NCBI GenBank assembly: GCA_016342355.1
Contig: JAEINP010000020.1
Span: 18,975 to 82,974 of the forward strand
Source: Desulfatibacillum sp.
Lineage (GTDB): Bacteria; Desulfobacterota; Desulfobacteria; Desulfobacterales; Desulfatibacillaceae
Reading direction: 5' to 3'
DNA: 64,000 bases
Below, one piece after another: positions 1-8,283 of this stretch (its first letter is position 1; each line of letters starts with the position of its first letter). A program made the translations under genes and the position numbers. Under the pieces are notes generated by a model, which saw nothing but the letters and a program-made list of their open reading frames with translations, was not told the origin of the DNA and searched no databases.

Positions 1-51
1 AAAGGGCGGCAAAGACATTGACTCTCAAGCAGCCTGAGCAGGAGAAAAACT

Positions 52-1059
52 GTGTGGAAAATCCTGGCGAAAATCAATAAAAACCTTATTTTTGCAATAA
101 CTGTCATGATGCTGCTGGGCTTGGCCTTCGGCATTTTCACCCAAGCCTCGTATATGAAGGCGGCTATCATCCCCCTGACCTTTCTCATGGTTTATCCCAT
201 GATGGTCAACCTCAAGATCAAAAAGGTTTTTGAAGGCGGGGATGCAAAAGCCCAGATAATCACCCAGATTGTCAATTTCGGCGTGATCCCCTTTGTGGCC
301 TATGGCCTGGGCAAGTGGTTCTTCCCGGACCAGCCCTATATGGCCCTGGGCCTGCTTCTGGCGGGCCTTGTGCCCACCAGCGGCATGACCATTTCTTGGA
401 CGGGTTTCGCCAACGGAAACGTGGCTGCGGCCATCAAAATGACCGTCATAGGCTTGACCCTGGGTTCCATTGCCACCCCTTTTTATGTGAAGGCTTTCAT
501 GGGCGCGGAGTTGGAAGTGAATATGGCGGCGGTTATGACGCAAATCCTGTTTATCGTGTTTCTGCCCATGGCGGCGGGCTTTGCCACCCAACAGGCCCTG
601 ATAAAAAGATACGGCCAGGAGCAGTTCCAGCAACACCTGGCGCCCCGGTTTCCCGGGCTTTCCACGGTGGGGGTTTTGGGCATTGTCTTTGTGGCCATGG
701 CCCTCAAGGCCAAAGCAATTGCGGCCTCTCCCCAAATGCTGGCGTACATTTTATTGCCACTTGGCATACTCTATGCTATAAATTATTCATTAAGCACAAT
801 TTTGGGGAAATGGCTTTTGAATGAAAAGGACGCCAAGGCAATGGTCTACGGATCTGTCATGCGCAATCTGTCCATCGCCCTTGCCATTTCCATCAACGCC
901 TTCGGCCCACAGGGTTCCACCGCGGCATTGGTCATTGCCGTGGCTTACATTATTCAGGTGCAGTCTGCCGCTTGGTACGTAAAATTTTCCGAAAAAATAT
1001 TTGCTCCAAAAGCAGACAAACCGAAGATTTTGGTTCCGGTCCCGGAAAAGCCCCAATAA
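52..1059 (+). CDS. BASS/ACR3-like membrane transporter
   Basis: A 335-residue polytopic membrane protein with about nine to ten hydrophobic segments. The overall pattern, including the GLVPTSGMTISWTG stretch near residue 105, resembles the bile acid:sodium symporter / arsenical-resistance-3 superfamily, whose members export arsenite or import organic anions with a cation. The start is GTG at 52, chosen because AGGAG lies at 40-44 with seven-base spacing. The gene precedes a flavin disulfide reductase and a multiheme cytochrome operon, but no ArsR or arsenate reductase is nearby, so arsenite export is only one possibility. Substrate is unknown. Confidence 0.82.
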   Translation: MWKILAKINKNLIFAITVMMLLGLAFGIFTQASYMKAAIIPLTFLMVYPMMVNLKIKKVFEGGDAKAQIITQIVNFGVIPFVAYGLGKWFFPDQPYMALGLLLAGLVPTSGMTISWTGFANGNVAAAIKMTVIGLTLGSIATPFYVKAFMGAELEVNMAAVMTQILFIVFLPMAAGFATQQALIKRYGQEQFQQHLAPRFPGLSTVGVLGIVFVAMALKAKAIAASPQMLAYILLPLGILYAINYSLSTILGKWLLNEKDAKAMVYGSVMRNLSIALAISINAFGPQGSTAALVIAVAYIIQVQSAAWYVKFSEKIFAPKADKPKILVPVPEKPQ

Positions 1060-1194
1060 GGAACCCCAAGGGGTTGAGGACGGTTTTTCAAATTTTGCAA
1101 AACACCCGCCGCACTTCCATTCCAGGAGTTGCGGCAGTGGTGCATTTAACGCAGCAAATACAGTACAACGCATAATCAGGAGGAATTCTTTTTC

Positions 1195-2535
1195 ATGAGA
1201 TTTTTAATTATTGGAGGGGATGCGGCAGGCATGAGCGCTGCCAGCAGGGCTAAAAGGCACTCCCCGGACATGGAAGCCATTGTATTGGAAAAAACCTCGG
1301 ACGTATCGTATAGCGCCTGTGGCATGCCCTATAACATCGCCAATTCATCCAGGGACGTGGAAGACCTGGTGGTGCGAACCGCCCAGGCCTTCCGGGATAA
1401 ACAGGGGATTGATCTCCGAACCGGCCACGAAGCCAGGGCCATTGATCCCCAGGCAAAAACCGTCACCGGCATGACCTCCCAAGGCAAGGATTTTAGTTTC
1501 ACCTACGACAAGCTCCTCATCGCCACCGGAGGCTCTCCCATAATCCCCGACGTGGAAGGCATGGACAACCCCGGCATATTGCCCCTGAAAAGCCTGGATG
1601 ACGCCCGGAAAATCAAGGCGTTCATTACTGCTTCCAACGTAAAAAAAGCCGTGATCCTGGGCATGGGCTATGTGGGCCTGGAAATGTGCGAAGCTCTGGT
1701 GGAAAGGGGTGTTGAGGTGGCCATGGTGAAGCCCGGCCTGTTTTTCCTGCCCTGGATGGACCGGGATCTGGCGGAGCAAGTACAAAAGGAAGTGGAATCC
1801 CACGGGGTAAAACTCCACCTGGGCCACGACCTCACCAAGGTGGAAAAAACCGCTTCCGGCCTGACCATCACCTGCCCTGGCCTATCTCTGGAGGCGGACC
1901 TGCTTATTCCCGCCATCGGCATCACCCCCAATAGCCAAATGGCTGTAAAGGCCGGGCTGGAAACCAGCGTGGGGGGCTCCATCAGCGTGGACCGGGGCCT
2001 TAAAACCTCGGACGAAAATATCTATGCCGCCGGAGACTGCGCAGACGCCTACCATGTGGTAACAGGCAAAAAAACCTGGATACCCCTGGCCCTTATCGCC
2101 AACCGGGCAGGCTGGGCCGTGGCGGACAACGTGAACGGCAAAAACGTGGAGCTACCCGGAATTGTGGGGTCTGCGGTTTTCAAGGTCTTTGACTTGGAAG
2201 TGGCCCGCACAGGTCTGAATATGCGCGAGGCGGAAAAGACCGGATTTGATCCGGCCAGCGTCACCATAAAGGCCCGATCCCGCGCCCACAGCCATCCCGG
2301 AAACAGTACCATCTGGGTGCATATGGTGGGAGACAAAAAATCAGGCCGTCTTTTGGGAATCCAGATGGTTGGTAAGGAAGGGGTCGCCCACCGCATCAAC
2401 GCCGGAGCCGTGGCCCTGCATAATCACATGACCGTGGATGGCTTCAGCCTGACCGACATGGCCTATGCGCCGCCTTTCGGACCGGTTTGGGACCCCCTGC
2501 TGACAGCAGCCAATCAGTTGGTAAAAAAATTATAA
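1195..2535 (+). CDS. CoA-disulfide reductase-like FAD/NAD(P)H oxidoreductase
   Basis: A 446-residue flavoprotein of the pyridine nucleotide-disulfide oxidoreductase class. An N-terminal FAD-binding fold begins GGDAAGMSAAS (residues 7-17). A single redox cysteine sits at residue 42 in SYSACGMPY, the hallmark of CoA-disulfide reductase, NADH oxidase and NADH-dependent persulfide reductase. A second nucleotide-binding motif (LGMGYVGLEM) is near residue 160, the second FAD motif is YAAGDCA, and a C-terminal dimerisation domain follows. Family members reduce CoA disulfide, polysulfide or CoA persulfide with NAD(P)H. It lies only 18 bases before the FeS gene of the octaheme cytochrome operon, so a role in sulfur-compound reduction is plausible but inferred. 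The start has AGGAGG-like sequence just upstream (1179-1184). Confidence 0.85.
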   Translation: MRFLIIGGDAAGMSAASRAKRHSPDMEAIVLEKTSDVSYSACGMPYNIANSSRDVEDLVVRTAQAFRDKQGIDLRTGHEARAIDPQAKTVTGMTSQGKDFSFTYDKLLIATGGSPIIPDVEGMDNPGILPLKSLDDARKIKAFITASNVKKAVILGMGYVGLEMCEALVERGVEVAMVKPGLFFLPWMDRDLAEQVQKEVESHGVKLHLGHDLTKVEKTASGLTITCPGLSLEADLLIPAIGITPNSQMAVKAGLETSVGGSISVDRGLKTSDENIYAAGDCADAYHVVTGKKTWIPLALIANRAGWAVADNVNGKNVELPGIVGSAVFKVFDLEVARTGLNMREAEKTGFDPASVTIKARSRAHSHPGNSTIWVHMVGDKKSGRLLGIQMVGKEGVAHRINAGAVALHNHMTVDGFSLTDMAYAPPFGPVWDPLLTAANQLVKKL

Positions 2536-2553
2536 GCCACAAGGAGACGGACC

Positions 2554-3531
2554 ATGGGAAAAATTTCCCGCAGATCCTTTATAAAAGGCAGTATTGCAAC
2601 GGCCGGAGCCATGGGCGCTTCCGCGGTCCCCCTGCCCGCTTCCGCCAAGGGGGTGGGCGCCGGGGAACTGGCCACCCTCATCGACATTGGCAAATGCATA
2701 GGTTGCGGGGCATGCGTGGAAGCCTGCCGCGAAACCAACGGCCGCAAATTCCCCGAACCCAAAAAGCCCTTCCCCAAAATGTATCCCCCCAGAGTGAGGA
2801 CGGCTGACTGGTCCGACAAACGGGACGTGGACGACCGCCTGACTCCCTACAACTGGCTGTTCATCCAATACGCCACCGTCAACATTAACGGCGAGGAAAC
2901 CACCCTTACTGTGCCCCGCCGCTGTATGCATTGCACCAATCCGCCCTGCGCCGACCTCTGTCCTTTTGGAGCGGCCCGCAAACTGAAAAACGGCATCACC
3001 CGCATCCACCCGGACATCTGCCTGGGGGGCGCCAAATGCAAAATGGTCTGCCCCTGGGATATTCCCGAGCGCCAGACGGGCGTGGGGCCGTATTTGCAGG
3101 TCCTGCCCAATTTTGCAGGCAACGGCGCCATGTTCAAATGCGACCGGTGTTTTGACCGGATAGATCAGGGTCTTGTTCCAGCCTGCATTGAAGCCTGCCC
3201 GGAAGACGTGCAGACCATTGGTCCCCGGAACGAAATCATTGCAGCGGCCCATGCCAGGGCCAAGGAGATCAACGGCTATATTTACGGAGAAACGGAAAAC
3301 GGCGGCACAAACACCCTGTACGTTTCCCCCGTACCCTTTGAAGAGTTGAACAAAGCCCTGGAAAAAGGCCCCGGCATGCCCCACATGGAGCCCGTGGCCG
3401 ACTCCATGGCCCTGGCCGATAACCTGGGCATGGCCCTGCTGTTGGCGCCCATTGCCGGAATCGTCGCCGGATTCATCAAGTTCACCGGTTTTTCCAAACA
3501 GAAATCTTCCCAGGATAACAAGGAGTCGTGA
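2554..3531 (+). CDS. Tat-exported 4Fe-4S ferredoxin-type electron transfer subunit
   Basis: A 325-residue protein with an N-terminal twin-arginine signal (RRSFIKG at residues 6-12), then cysteine clusters for about four [4Fe-4S] centres: CIGCGACVEAC, CMHCTNPPCADLCPF, a C..CKMVCPW cluster and CDRCFDR with a later C..AC. A hydrophobic helix near residues 290-308 may anchor it to the membrane, as in HybA-type proteins. It belongs to the periplasmic ferredoxin subunits (HybA/TtrB/NrfC-like) that shuttle electrons between quinol and a reductase. AAGGAG at 2541-2546 sets the ATG. It begins the tight four-gene operon with the cytochrome genes. Confidence 0.87.
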   Translation: MGKISRRSFIKGSIATAGAMGASAVPLPASAKGVGAGELATLIDIGKCIGCGACVEACRETNGRKFPEPKKPFPKMYPPRVRTADWSDKRDVDDRLTPYNWLFIQYATVNINGEETTLTVPRRCMHCTNPPCADLCPFGAARKLKNGITRIHPDICLGGAKCKMVCPWDIPERQTGVGPYLQVLPNFAGNGAMFKCDRCFDRIDQGLVPACIEACPEDVQTIGPRNEIIAAAHARAKEINGYIYGETENGGTNTLYVSPVPFEELNKALEKGPGMPHMEPVADSMALADNLGMALLLAPIAGIVAGFIKFTGFSKQKSSQDNKES

Positions 3532-3533
3532 CC

Positions 3534-4013
3534 ATGGAAAAGGCCGCCTGCAATCCCTATCCGTCCAAGGCCATGACACGCTTTTACATGGCCGTGGTGG
3601 CCGTGCTGGCGTTCACCGGCTTTGGACAAATGCCCATTTTCAAACGCTATTATCTGGCTGACATCCCGGGCCTTGGCTGGTCCGCAAATTTTTTTGTCAC
3701 CCACGCCATTCACTATATTGGGGCCAGCCTGCTTTTCTTTATTATCGCCTACCAGATCACCGGCTATTTCATGCGCGGAAGACATTATTATTCCCTCACC
3801 AGATCCGGATGGGCCAGGGTCATCTTCCTGGTCGGCCTGGTTGTCACCGGGATATTCCGGGTTTTAAAAAACATGCCGGACATTGTTTTTTCGCCCAACT
3901 TCACCATGTTCATCGATTTTGCCCACCTGGGCTTCGCCATGCTCTTTTTATTCTCGTGTTTGGGTTTTCTTTTATTTCACACCGGGTGGTGCGAGGAGGA
4001 CGCCACCACTTAA
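3534..4013 (+). CDS. Four-helix cytochrome b-like membrane protein
   Basis: A protein of about 159 residues with four predicted membrane helices. Histidines lie inside or at the edge of helices two (THAIHYIGA) and four (DFAHLGFAM), a pattern compatible with b-heme ligation in DUF4405/cytochrome b561-like quinone-interacting subunits. The ATG at 3534 is preferred over an upstream GTG because AGGAG at 3521-3525 is eight bases away. It starts two bases after the FeS gene stops and is followed closely by the octaheme gene, so the product is probably the membrane subunit passing electrons from menaquinol to the periplasmic proteins. No enzymatic residues are recognised. Confidence 0.72.
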   Translation: MEKAACNPYPSKAMTRFYMAVVAVLAFTGFGQMPIFKRYYLADIPGLGWSANFFVTHAIHYIGASLLFFIIAYQITGYFMRGRHYYSLTRSGWARVIFLVGLVVTGIFRVLKNMPDIVFSPNFTMFIDFAHLGFAMLFLFSCLGFLLFHTGWCEEDATT

Positions 4014-4035
4014 TCTTTTAACAAGGGGAGGCTTT

Positions 4036-5661
4036 ATGTACAAAAAACTTGGCATTGCATTGCTGGTCGCTTGCCTGGCCACAGGACTGGGATTGGCCCT
4101 GTCCGCCAGCGCGGCGACCGGGGATGGAGGAACAGCTCCAAAGCCGCCGTTCGGGAATCCCAACTCCCCCAACAACACGGCGGATCATTCCAAATTCGAG
4201 GTCCTGCAAAAGGATTTCAAAACAGGCCCGGAAGTCACCAAAGCCTGCCTGAGCTGTCACAATGAGGCTGCGGAGCAATTCCAGAAAACCATCCACTGGA
4301 AATGGTTGTGTCCGGCCGCCAAACCCGAGGCCAAACTGGGCAAGGGCGGATACGTGGTCAACAATTTCTGCATCAGCATCTATTCCAACGAACCACGCTG
4401 CACATCCTGTCACGCCGGATACGGTTACAAGGACAAAGACTTTGATTTTTCCGTGCAGGAAAACGTGGACTGCCTGGTTTGCCATGAGCAGACCGGAACC
4501 TACAAAAAATTCCCCACAAAGGCCGGGCACGTGATTACCGAGCCCACACCCTTTCAGGGTAACATGTGGCAGCCGCCGGACCTGGCCAAAATTTCCCAGT
4601 CCGTGGCCCTGCCCACCCGTAAAAACTGCGGCGTCTGCCACTTCTTCGGCGGCGGGGGCGAAGGCGTCAAGCACGGGGACCTGGATTCCAGCATGCTCCA
4701 ACCGGGCCGGAACCTGGACATCCACATGAACAAGGACGGTGAAAATTTCACCTGCACCCGGTGCCACACCACGGTGCAGCACGCTGTTTCAGGACGGTGC
4801 TACAAGGGCACCACCATGACCGACCGCAGAAGCCTGCTGGATTCGGACCTGATCCACCGCATCACCTGCTACTCCTGCCATTCGGAAAAACCCCATAAAA
4901 CCGAGGCCAAACTCAACGACCATACGGACAAGGTGGCTTGTCAAACCTGCCACATTCCGGAATTCGCCCGGGAGCATTCCACAAAAATGTCCTGGGACTG
5001 GTCCACGGCCGGCAAAAAAGATGATAAGGGCAAGCCCCTTGTTATCAAAAAGGATGGACGCAATATCTATGACGGTATGAAAGGCGATTTTGTGTGGGAG
5101 AAAAACGTAACGCCGGAATACAAATGGTTCAACGGCAAACTCACCTACCTCACCCTCACGGATAAAATCGACCCGGCCCAGCAACCCATTGTAATGAACA
5201 CCCCCAGCGGTTCTTACGACGACCCCGATGCCCGTATCTTCCCATTTAAGGTCCACAGGGGCAAGCAACCCTTTGACAAGGGCAACAACACCTTTGTGGT
5301 TCCCCATCTCTTTGGCAAAGACGGCGCTGCCTACTGGAAAGGCTACGACTGGAGCAAGGCCATCCAGGCCGGTATGGACTATGCGGAACTGCCCTACTCC
5401 GGGGAGTACGATTTTATCAGCACCGAGTACCTGTACCAGACCACCCACATGGTGGCCCCCAAGGAAATGGCCCTTTCATGCGATGCCTGCCACGCTCCCA
5501 AGGGACGCCTGGCAAGCCTGACAGGCTTTTACCTGCCCGGCCGGGATGCCAGCAGTTTTGTGGATTATCTGGGCTGGTTCATCGTTCTTGCGTCCCTTAT
5601 TGGAGTTTTGGGCCATGGCTTACTGCGTTTTGCCTCCAAAGGCGGCGGAAAGGGGAAATAA
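4036..5661 (+). CDS. Membrane-anchored octaheme c-type cytochrome (tetrathionate reductase family)
   Basis: A 541-residue protein with a Sec signal peptide (residues 1-26) and exactly eight CXXCH heme-binding motifs: CLSCH, CTSCH, CLVCH, CGVCH, CTRCH, CYSCH, CQTCH and CDACH. The spacing and the long stretch between the seventh and eighth motifs fit the octaheme tetrathionate reductase (OTR) family, which reduces tetrathionate, nitrite and hydroxylamine in vitro. A C-terminal hydrophobic helix (about 512-530) and a basic tail would anchor it to the membrane, unlike soluble Shewanella OTR. The start at 4036 has AAGGGGAGG at 4023-4031; a longer reading would run back through the preceding gene and is rejected. 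The native substrate is unknown. Confidence 0.86.
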   Translation: MYKKLGIALLVACLATGLGLALSASAATGDGGTAPKPPFGNPNSPNNTADHSKFEVLQKDFKTGPEVTKACLSCHNEAAEQFQKTIHWKWLCPAAKPEAKLGKGGYVVNNFCISIYSNEPRCTSCHAGYGYKDKDFDFSVQENVDCLVCHEQTGTYKKFPTKAGHVITEPTPFQGNMWQPPDLAKISQSVALPTRKNCGVCHFFGGGGEGVKHGDLDSSMLQPGRNLDIHMNKDGENFTCTRCHTTVQHAVSGRCYKGTTMTDRRSLLDSDLIHRITCYSCHSEKPHKTEAKLNDHTDKVACQTCHIPEFAREHSTKMSWDWSTAGKKDDKGKPLVIKKDGRNIYDGMKGDFVWEKNVTPEYKWFNGKLTYLTLTDKIDPAQQPIVMNTPSGSYDDPDARIFPFKVHRGKQPFDKGNNTFVVPHLFGKDGAAYWKGYDWSKAIQAGMDYAELPYSGEYDFISTEYLYQTTHMVAPKEMALSCDACHAPKGRLASLTGFYLPGRDASSFVDYLGWFIVLASLIGVLGHGLLRFASKGGGKGK

Positions 5662-5662
5662 C

Positions 5663-6286
5663 ATGAACCAAACACCCATGAAAAAAGCCTATCTGTACAC
5701 GCGCTTCGAGCGCTTCTGGCACTGGGGCCAGTCCCTGTTAATCCTTTTCCTTCTGTTTACAGGCCTGGAAGTCCATGGCGTCTATCAGATTTTTGGATAT
5801 GAAGAAGCCGTGGAACTCCATAACACCGCCGCCTGGACATGGCTGATCCTGTATATTTTCATCCTATTCTGGGAAGCCACAACCGGCGAATGGAAGCAAT
5901 ACATTCCCACCACCAAAAAACTGGTGACCGTGGCCCTGTACTACAGCATCGGCATCTTCAGGGGAGACCCCCATCCGGTTCCCAAGACCGAAAGGGCCAA
6001 GCACAACCCCTTGCAGCGCCTGACCTACCTGGGCATCTCACTAATCCTGGTGCCCCTGCAGATCGTTACGGGGCTGTTGTATTACACCTTCAACCACTGG
6101 GCAGCCTGGGGGATCAACATGCACCTGGGAACCCTGGCAGCCATCCACATGTGCGGAGCTTTTTTGCTCCTGGCCTTTGTCATTGTCCATGTGTACATGA
6201 CAACCACCGGCCATACCATCATGGCCCACATCAAGGCCATGATCTCAGGCTGGGAGGAAGTGCCCGACACACCCGATAAAAAATAA
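5663..6286 (+). CDS. Di-heme cytochrome b subunit
   Basis: A 207-residue membrane protein with four helices and paired histidines in RFWHWGQS, an HG pair after helix one, and NMHLGTLAAIH plus VHVYM in the last helices. This is the pattern of the cytochrome b of Ni,Fe-hydrogenase/formate dehydrogenase type. It starts one base after the octaheme gene ends (ATG 5663), so it is in the same operon. It is likely the quinol-oxidising, heme-b-bearing anchor for the octaheme cytochrome and FeS protein. Together the four genes form a compact quinol-to-periplasm electron transfer module. Confidence 0.83.
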   Translation: MNQTPMKKAYLYTRFERFWHWGQSLLILFLLFTGLEVHGVYQIFGYEEAVELHNTAAWTWLILYIFILFWEATTGEWKQYIPTTKKLVTVALYYSIGIFRGDPHPVPKTERAKHNPLQRLTYLGISLILVPLQIVTGLLYYTFNHWAAWGINMHLGTLAAIHMCGAFLLLAFVIVHVYMTTTGHTIMAHIKAMISGWEEVPDTPDKK

Positions 6287-6300
6287 GCCTCAACCACAGC

Positions 6301-6323
6301 AGCCGGAGGCCACGCCTCCGGCT
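6301..6323 (+). terminator. Inverted repeat after the cytochrome operon
   Basis: A perfect 10-bp stem (AGCCGGAGGC / GCCTCCGGCT) with a CAC loop lies 14 bases after the cytochrome b stop. No uridine run follows, so termination is likely but not classical. Confidence 0.5.
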
Positions 6324-6384
6324 GTAAACCAAGCTGTCCCTTAAACTCCACTATTGGCATTGATCTTGCATAGCCCTGTCTTTT

Positions 6385-6420
6385 AAGGACAGGACTATTT
6401 CTTCCGGGTTTCCTGTCCTT
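6385..6420. repeat. 10-bp inverted repeat upstream of serine hydrolase gene
   Basis: AAGGACAGGA and its exact complement TCCTGTCCTT are separated by 16 bases. It sits between the cytochrome operon and the serine hydrolase gene and could be a second terminator hairpin or an operator. The sequence alone does not decide. Confidence 0.4.
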
Positions 6421-6484
6421 TATACCCGGTTGTCGCTTTGAAAAGCGGCAGATGCTATCCATTCAAAAAATCAAAGGACGATCC

Positions 6485-7624
6485 ATGCCTGCTTTCAGCA
6501 AAAAAAGACTTTTCACCCTGCTCTGCCTTGTTTTCCTTATTCTTTTCACCGCATGTTCGGACGATGATGGTTTCGAAGGCTACTCCCTACCCCAGGCATT
6601 GCGGCACATGCTCAATGAGGTCATCGTCACATACCAAGCTCCGGGAGCAGCCATGGCCATCAGGTATGAAGACGGCTCGGTCTTCTCCTATGCCTCAGGC
6701 TTGGCTGACCGAAAAACCCAAACGCCCCTCACGCCCCAACACCTGTTCCGCATAGGAAGCGCCTCCAAGACCGTCACGGCCTCGGCGGTATTGATCCTCT
6801 ATCAACAAGGCCTGCTTTCCCTGGACGGCGCCGTGGAGTCCATCCTGCCGGGTCTGATCCCGGTTTACGGCAATCAGATAACCGTCCGAATGCTCTTGAA
6901 CCACACCAGCGGCCTGGAAGACTACGTGGCCTGCCCCTATGAAGGCAGCTTTTTTTTCTATGTGCTCATCGACCAGCCCACCCGTTCCTGGACGCCCCAA
7001 GAGCTCGTGGCAATCTCCCTGGATTGCGGTCTGAACGCCCCTCCGGGTCAGACATTCCTGTATTCAAACACCAATTACATCCTACTGGGGCTGATTATCG
7101 AAGCGGTGAGCGGCCAGAACTACGAAGATTTTATCCAGACAAATATCTTCGATGTCCTAGGCATGCAAAACAGTGTGGTTCCCGTGCAAACAGGTTTCCC
7201 AGGCGACTTCGCCCACGGGTATTTTGAAAGAGACAAGGACGGCCTGCTCTACGACTATTCCATCCAAAGCCCCACCGCCGTCTGGGCTGCGGGTAGCATT
7301 ATTTCCACCCCGGCGGACCTCCTGGTGTGGGTGGAAGCCCTCACCACGGGCAGGCTGTTAACCCAGGATGCCTTTGACCAGCAATTCCAACTGGTGGATA
7401 TGGGCGAGGAAGGGGGCGGGGTGGCCATGTACGGCCTGGGCATTCTGGCTGCGGGTAATGATATTGGGCACAATGGTTCGGTGTTGGGTTACCAGACCCA
7501 GATGTTCACCACCCGGGGTGTGCATATTGTCGTCTACACGAATTGTTATTATCAAACCAAAGATAATGTCTCACAGGTTATCTTTGAAAAAGCCAAGGAG
7601 ATTCTGGAAGCCTACGGAAAATAA
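6485..7624 (+). CDS. Lipoprotein serine hydrolase, beta-lactamase class C / DD-peptidase fold
   Basis: A 379-residue protein with a lipoprotein-like signal (Cys24 after LFTA). The penicillin-binding triad is present: SASK at 92-95 (nucleophile Ser92), YSN at 193-195 and HNG at 329-331. This is the pattern of the class C beta-lactamase-like family, covering esterases, D-aminopeptidases and D,D-carboxypeptidases; HNG in place of KTG suggests it is not a true beta-lactamase. The ATG at 6485 is preferred because AAAGGA lies at 6473-6478. It stands alone, and the substrate cannot be predicted. Confidence 0.83.
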   Translation: MPAFSKKRLFTLLCLVFLILFTACSDDDGFEGYSLPQALRHMLNEVIVTYQAPGAAMAIRYEDGSVFSYASGLADRKTQTPLTPQHLFRIGSASKTVTASAVLILYQQGLLSLDGAVESILPGLIPVYGNQITVRMLLNHTSGLEDYVACPYEGSFFFYVLIDQPTRSWTPQELVAISLDCGLNAPPGQTFLYSNTNYILLGLIIEAVSGQNYEDFIQTNIFDVLGMQNSVVPVQTGFPGDFAHGYFERDKDGLLYDYSIQSPTAVWAAGSIISTPADLLVWVEALTTGRLLTQDAFDQQFQLVDMGEEGGGVAMYGLGILAAGNDIGHNGSVLGYQTQMFTTRGVHIVVYTNCYYQTKDNVSQVIFEKAKEILEAYGK

Positions 7625-7738
7625 GAAGGATCTGCGTATTGAGTGGAAAACGGATTGGCTTTTTGGTTAAAATCCCATCCATACATCCCCTTAAAGCCAT
7701 GGATTAAATCAGCCAAAAATCAAGTCGGGATTTGCCCT

Positions 7739-8104
7739 CTAATCTTGATAGGGCTTGCCGCATTCCTTGCAATGGCCGTCCGGACCGATAACCCCGATGC
7801 AGGCGCCATCGCTGCACAGCTTGCGGTTTTCCCATTCTTCATCAGGTAAGGAAGAATCGTCAGATTCATCCGGGGAATCCTGATAGCCATCCGCAGCTTC
7901 CTCATCCTCCTGGATCGGCTCGTCCTCCAAATCCTCCTGGCCCGAAAAAGCCCCCTCTGTATCAAGGTTTCCACCATAGGGCTTGCCGCACTCCTTGCAA
8001 CGGCCGTCCGGGCCAATAACGCCAATGCAGGCGCCATCGCTGCACAGTTTGCGGTTTTCCCATTCTTCGTCTGTCATATCCTTTTCCAGCCGGTCTTCTT
8101 CCAT
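7739..8104 (-). CDS. Small Cys-rich protein with a duplicated zinc-ribbon-like module
   Basis: A 121-residue protein made of two nearly identical modules joined by a very acidic linker. Each module reads DEEWENRKLCSDGACIG followed by VIGPDGxCKECGKPY, giving C-x4-C-x8-C-x2-C, which could bind one zinc. The two copies are also close at DNA level (about 7750-7848 and 7980-8078), indicating recent internal duplication. AAGGA at the expected distance supports the ATG at 8104. The same module is, from memory, found in other Desulfobacterota and myxobacterial proteins without known function. No operon partner is evident; it converges on the hydrolase gene. Confidence 0.68.
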   Translation of the reverse strand: MEEDRLEKDMTDEEWENRKLCSDGACIGVIGPDGRCKECGKPYGGNLDTEGAFSGQEDLEDEPIQEDEEAADGYQDSPDESDDSSLPDEEWENRKLCSDGACIGVIGPDGHCKECGKPYQD

Positions 8105-8283
8105 ATCCCATTCCTTTTCAAATTATTGTTTCTGATAAATATCCATGATCTCAGTAAAAGTCAATATTCAAGAAAAACAGCCATCATGCCGAAAGCAAAA
8201 TGGGGACAGGTATTCGCCGATCCCGCCGCAATTTATTCACGTTCCACATAACTTTTTGATATCAAATGGTTAGACGAGGCGCT

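Noticed and set aside
25..735. A 236-codon minus-strand frame over the transporter gene
   Set aside because: The His/Gly/Gln-rich product with no fold is typical of an antisense shadow; the plus-strand membrane protein is clearly the gene.
52..1059. Arsenic resistance locus
   Set aside because: The transporter fold is shared with ACR3, but no arsR, arsC or arsA accompanies it, so a specific arsenic role is not supported.
3883..4035. N-terminal extension of the octaheme cytochrome
   Set aside because: It would overlap the 4-TM protein gene by 130 bases and bury the signal peptide; the ATG at 4036 has an excellent ribosome site.
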